From positions 1 to 6,934 of the forward strand of contig PMCH01000031.1 in assembly GCA_003154055.1 (NCBI GenBank): a DNA stretch of 6,934 nt, given 5' to 3'. Origin of the DNA: Acidobacteriaceae bacterium (GTDB lineage Bacteria > Acidobacteriota > Terriglobia > Terriglobales > Acidobacteriaceae). Both the position numbers and the translations under genes were made by a program. Below, piece by piece: positions 6,718-6,934 of this stretch. The stretch's first letter is position 1, and each line of letters opens with the position of its first letter. Under the pieces are notes generated by a model that did no database searches, had not been told where the DNA came from, and saw nothing but the letters and a program-made list of their open reading frames with translations.

Positions 6718-6855
6718 ATTGGCAATTTAGGGCGCGGATCGCTCCGCGCCCTTTGCTTTTCTGGGGGAACCCTAACATCTTCACCACGGGGGGCACAGAG
6801 GCTACGGAGAAAGACTTCGCGATCTGGTAGTTTCTTATTGGTAATTTGTGGCGCG
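6718..6855. repeat. Degenerate 19-bp direct repeat flanking the post-terminator region
   Basis: attggcaatttagggcgcg at 6718-6736 and attggtaatttgtggcgcg at 6837-6855 match at 16 of 19 positions. The first copy overlaps the 5' arm of the terminator. Between the copies lies a purine-rich stretch (6781-6812, tcaccacgg...cacagaggctacggagaaa) and no open frame of note. Confidence 0.4.
6729..6760 (+). terminator. Strong intrinsic terminator of the exported protein gene
   Basis: A 10-bp perfect stem (6729-6738 and 6743-6752, mostly G-C) closes a 4-base loop (tcgc) and is followed by ttgctttt. It lies 22 bp after the TAA stop of the exported protein gene and should end its transcript. Confidence 0.85.
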
Positions 6856-6874
6856 CCCGGTTGATGCTGTACGG

Positions 6875-6913
6875 TTTCAAATTGCCAATTTGAAATTACA
6901 AATTACAAATTCC
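6875..6913. repeat. AT-rich palindrome with 7-bp tandem repeat
   Basis: A perfect palindrome with 9-bp arms, tttcaaatt and aatttgaaa, lies at 6875-6883 and 6887-6895 around a 3-base centre. It runs into the heptamer aaattac at 6893-6899 and 6900-6906 and a third, imperfect copy at 6907-6913. The inner part, 6879-6889, is also an exact 11-bp inverted copy of 6718-6728. The element sits directly against the next start codon and is AT-rich compared with the genes around it. Confidence 0.55.
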
Positions 6914-6914
6914 C

Positions 6915-6934
6915 ATGTATGACATCGCGGTAAT
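6915..6934 (+). CDS. Possible start of a FAD/NAD(P)-binding oxidoreductase, cut by the window edge
   Basis: The last 20 bases read ATG then Tyr-Asp-Ile-Ala-Val and the first two bases of an Ile or Met codon. MYDIAVI is a typical first strand of a Rossmann-type dinucleotide-binding fold, as in flavin-dependent reductases that continue with GxGxxG. No Shine-Dalgarno is seen; the AT-rich repeat comes right before it. Six residues cannot establish identity, so this is a lead only. Confidence 0.35.

Overview
The window reads as a bacterial chromosome segment of moderately high GC, most likely from an Acidobacteriota member (Terriglobia or Koribacter-like). This is an inference from three things. 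The large secreted protein pairs a sortilin-like propeller with Ig-like repeats of the 'LSC...CSFSP' type and a C-terminal hydrophobic hairpin ending in a Cys-Gly-Gly-Gly motif. The methionine synthase is of a divergent bacterial type. Short AT-rich repeats are scattered between the genes. No phylogenetic computation was possible.

Layout, left to right. Positions 1-1681 (minus strand) hold the N-terminal 560 residues of a cobalamin-dependent methionine synthase (metH), cut by the left edge: a complete homocysteine-binding domain and most of the pterin-binding domain. Positions 1682-1853 are non-coding, with a 13-bp inverted repeat, a 13-bp direct repeat and a GC-rich hairpin that probably ends nuoI transcription. 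Positions 1854-2384 (minus) are a complete nuoI, the two-[4Fe-4S] ferredoxin-like subunit of respiratory complex I, standing apart from other nuo genes. Positions 2385-2611 form a divergent intergenic region with a tandem 10-bp repeat, small dyads and a possible promoter. Positions 2612-6706 (plus) encode a 1364-residue exported protein. Positions 6707-6914 hold a strong intrinsic terminator and several short repeats. The last 20 bases look like the start of another plus-strand gene with a dinucleotide-binding N-terminus.

The three main genes do not form one pathway: methionine/one-carbon metabolism, respiratory electron transfer and a cell-surface protein. The most notable feature is the C-terminus of the large protein. 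Its third Ig-like repeat appears to be split: the domain stops before its last two strands, is interrupted by a two-helix hydrophobic hairpin carrying an internal lipobox-like motif, a Gly/Ser/Pro linker and a further complete Ig-like domain, and the missing strands seem to reappear as the last ~32 residues of the protein. This could be an undescribed surface-anchoring module.
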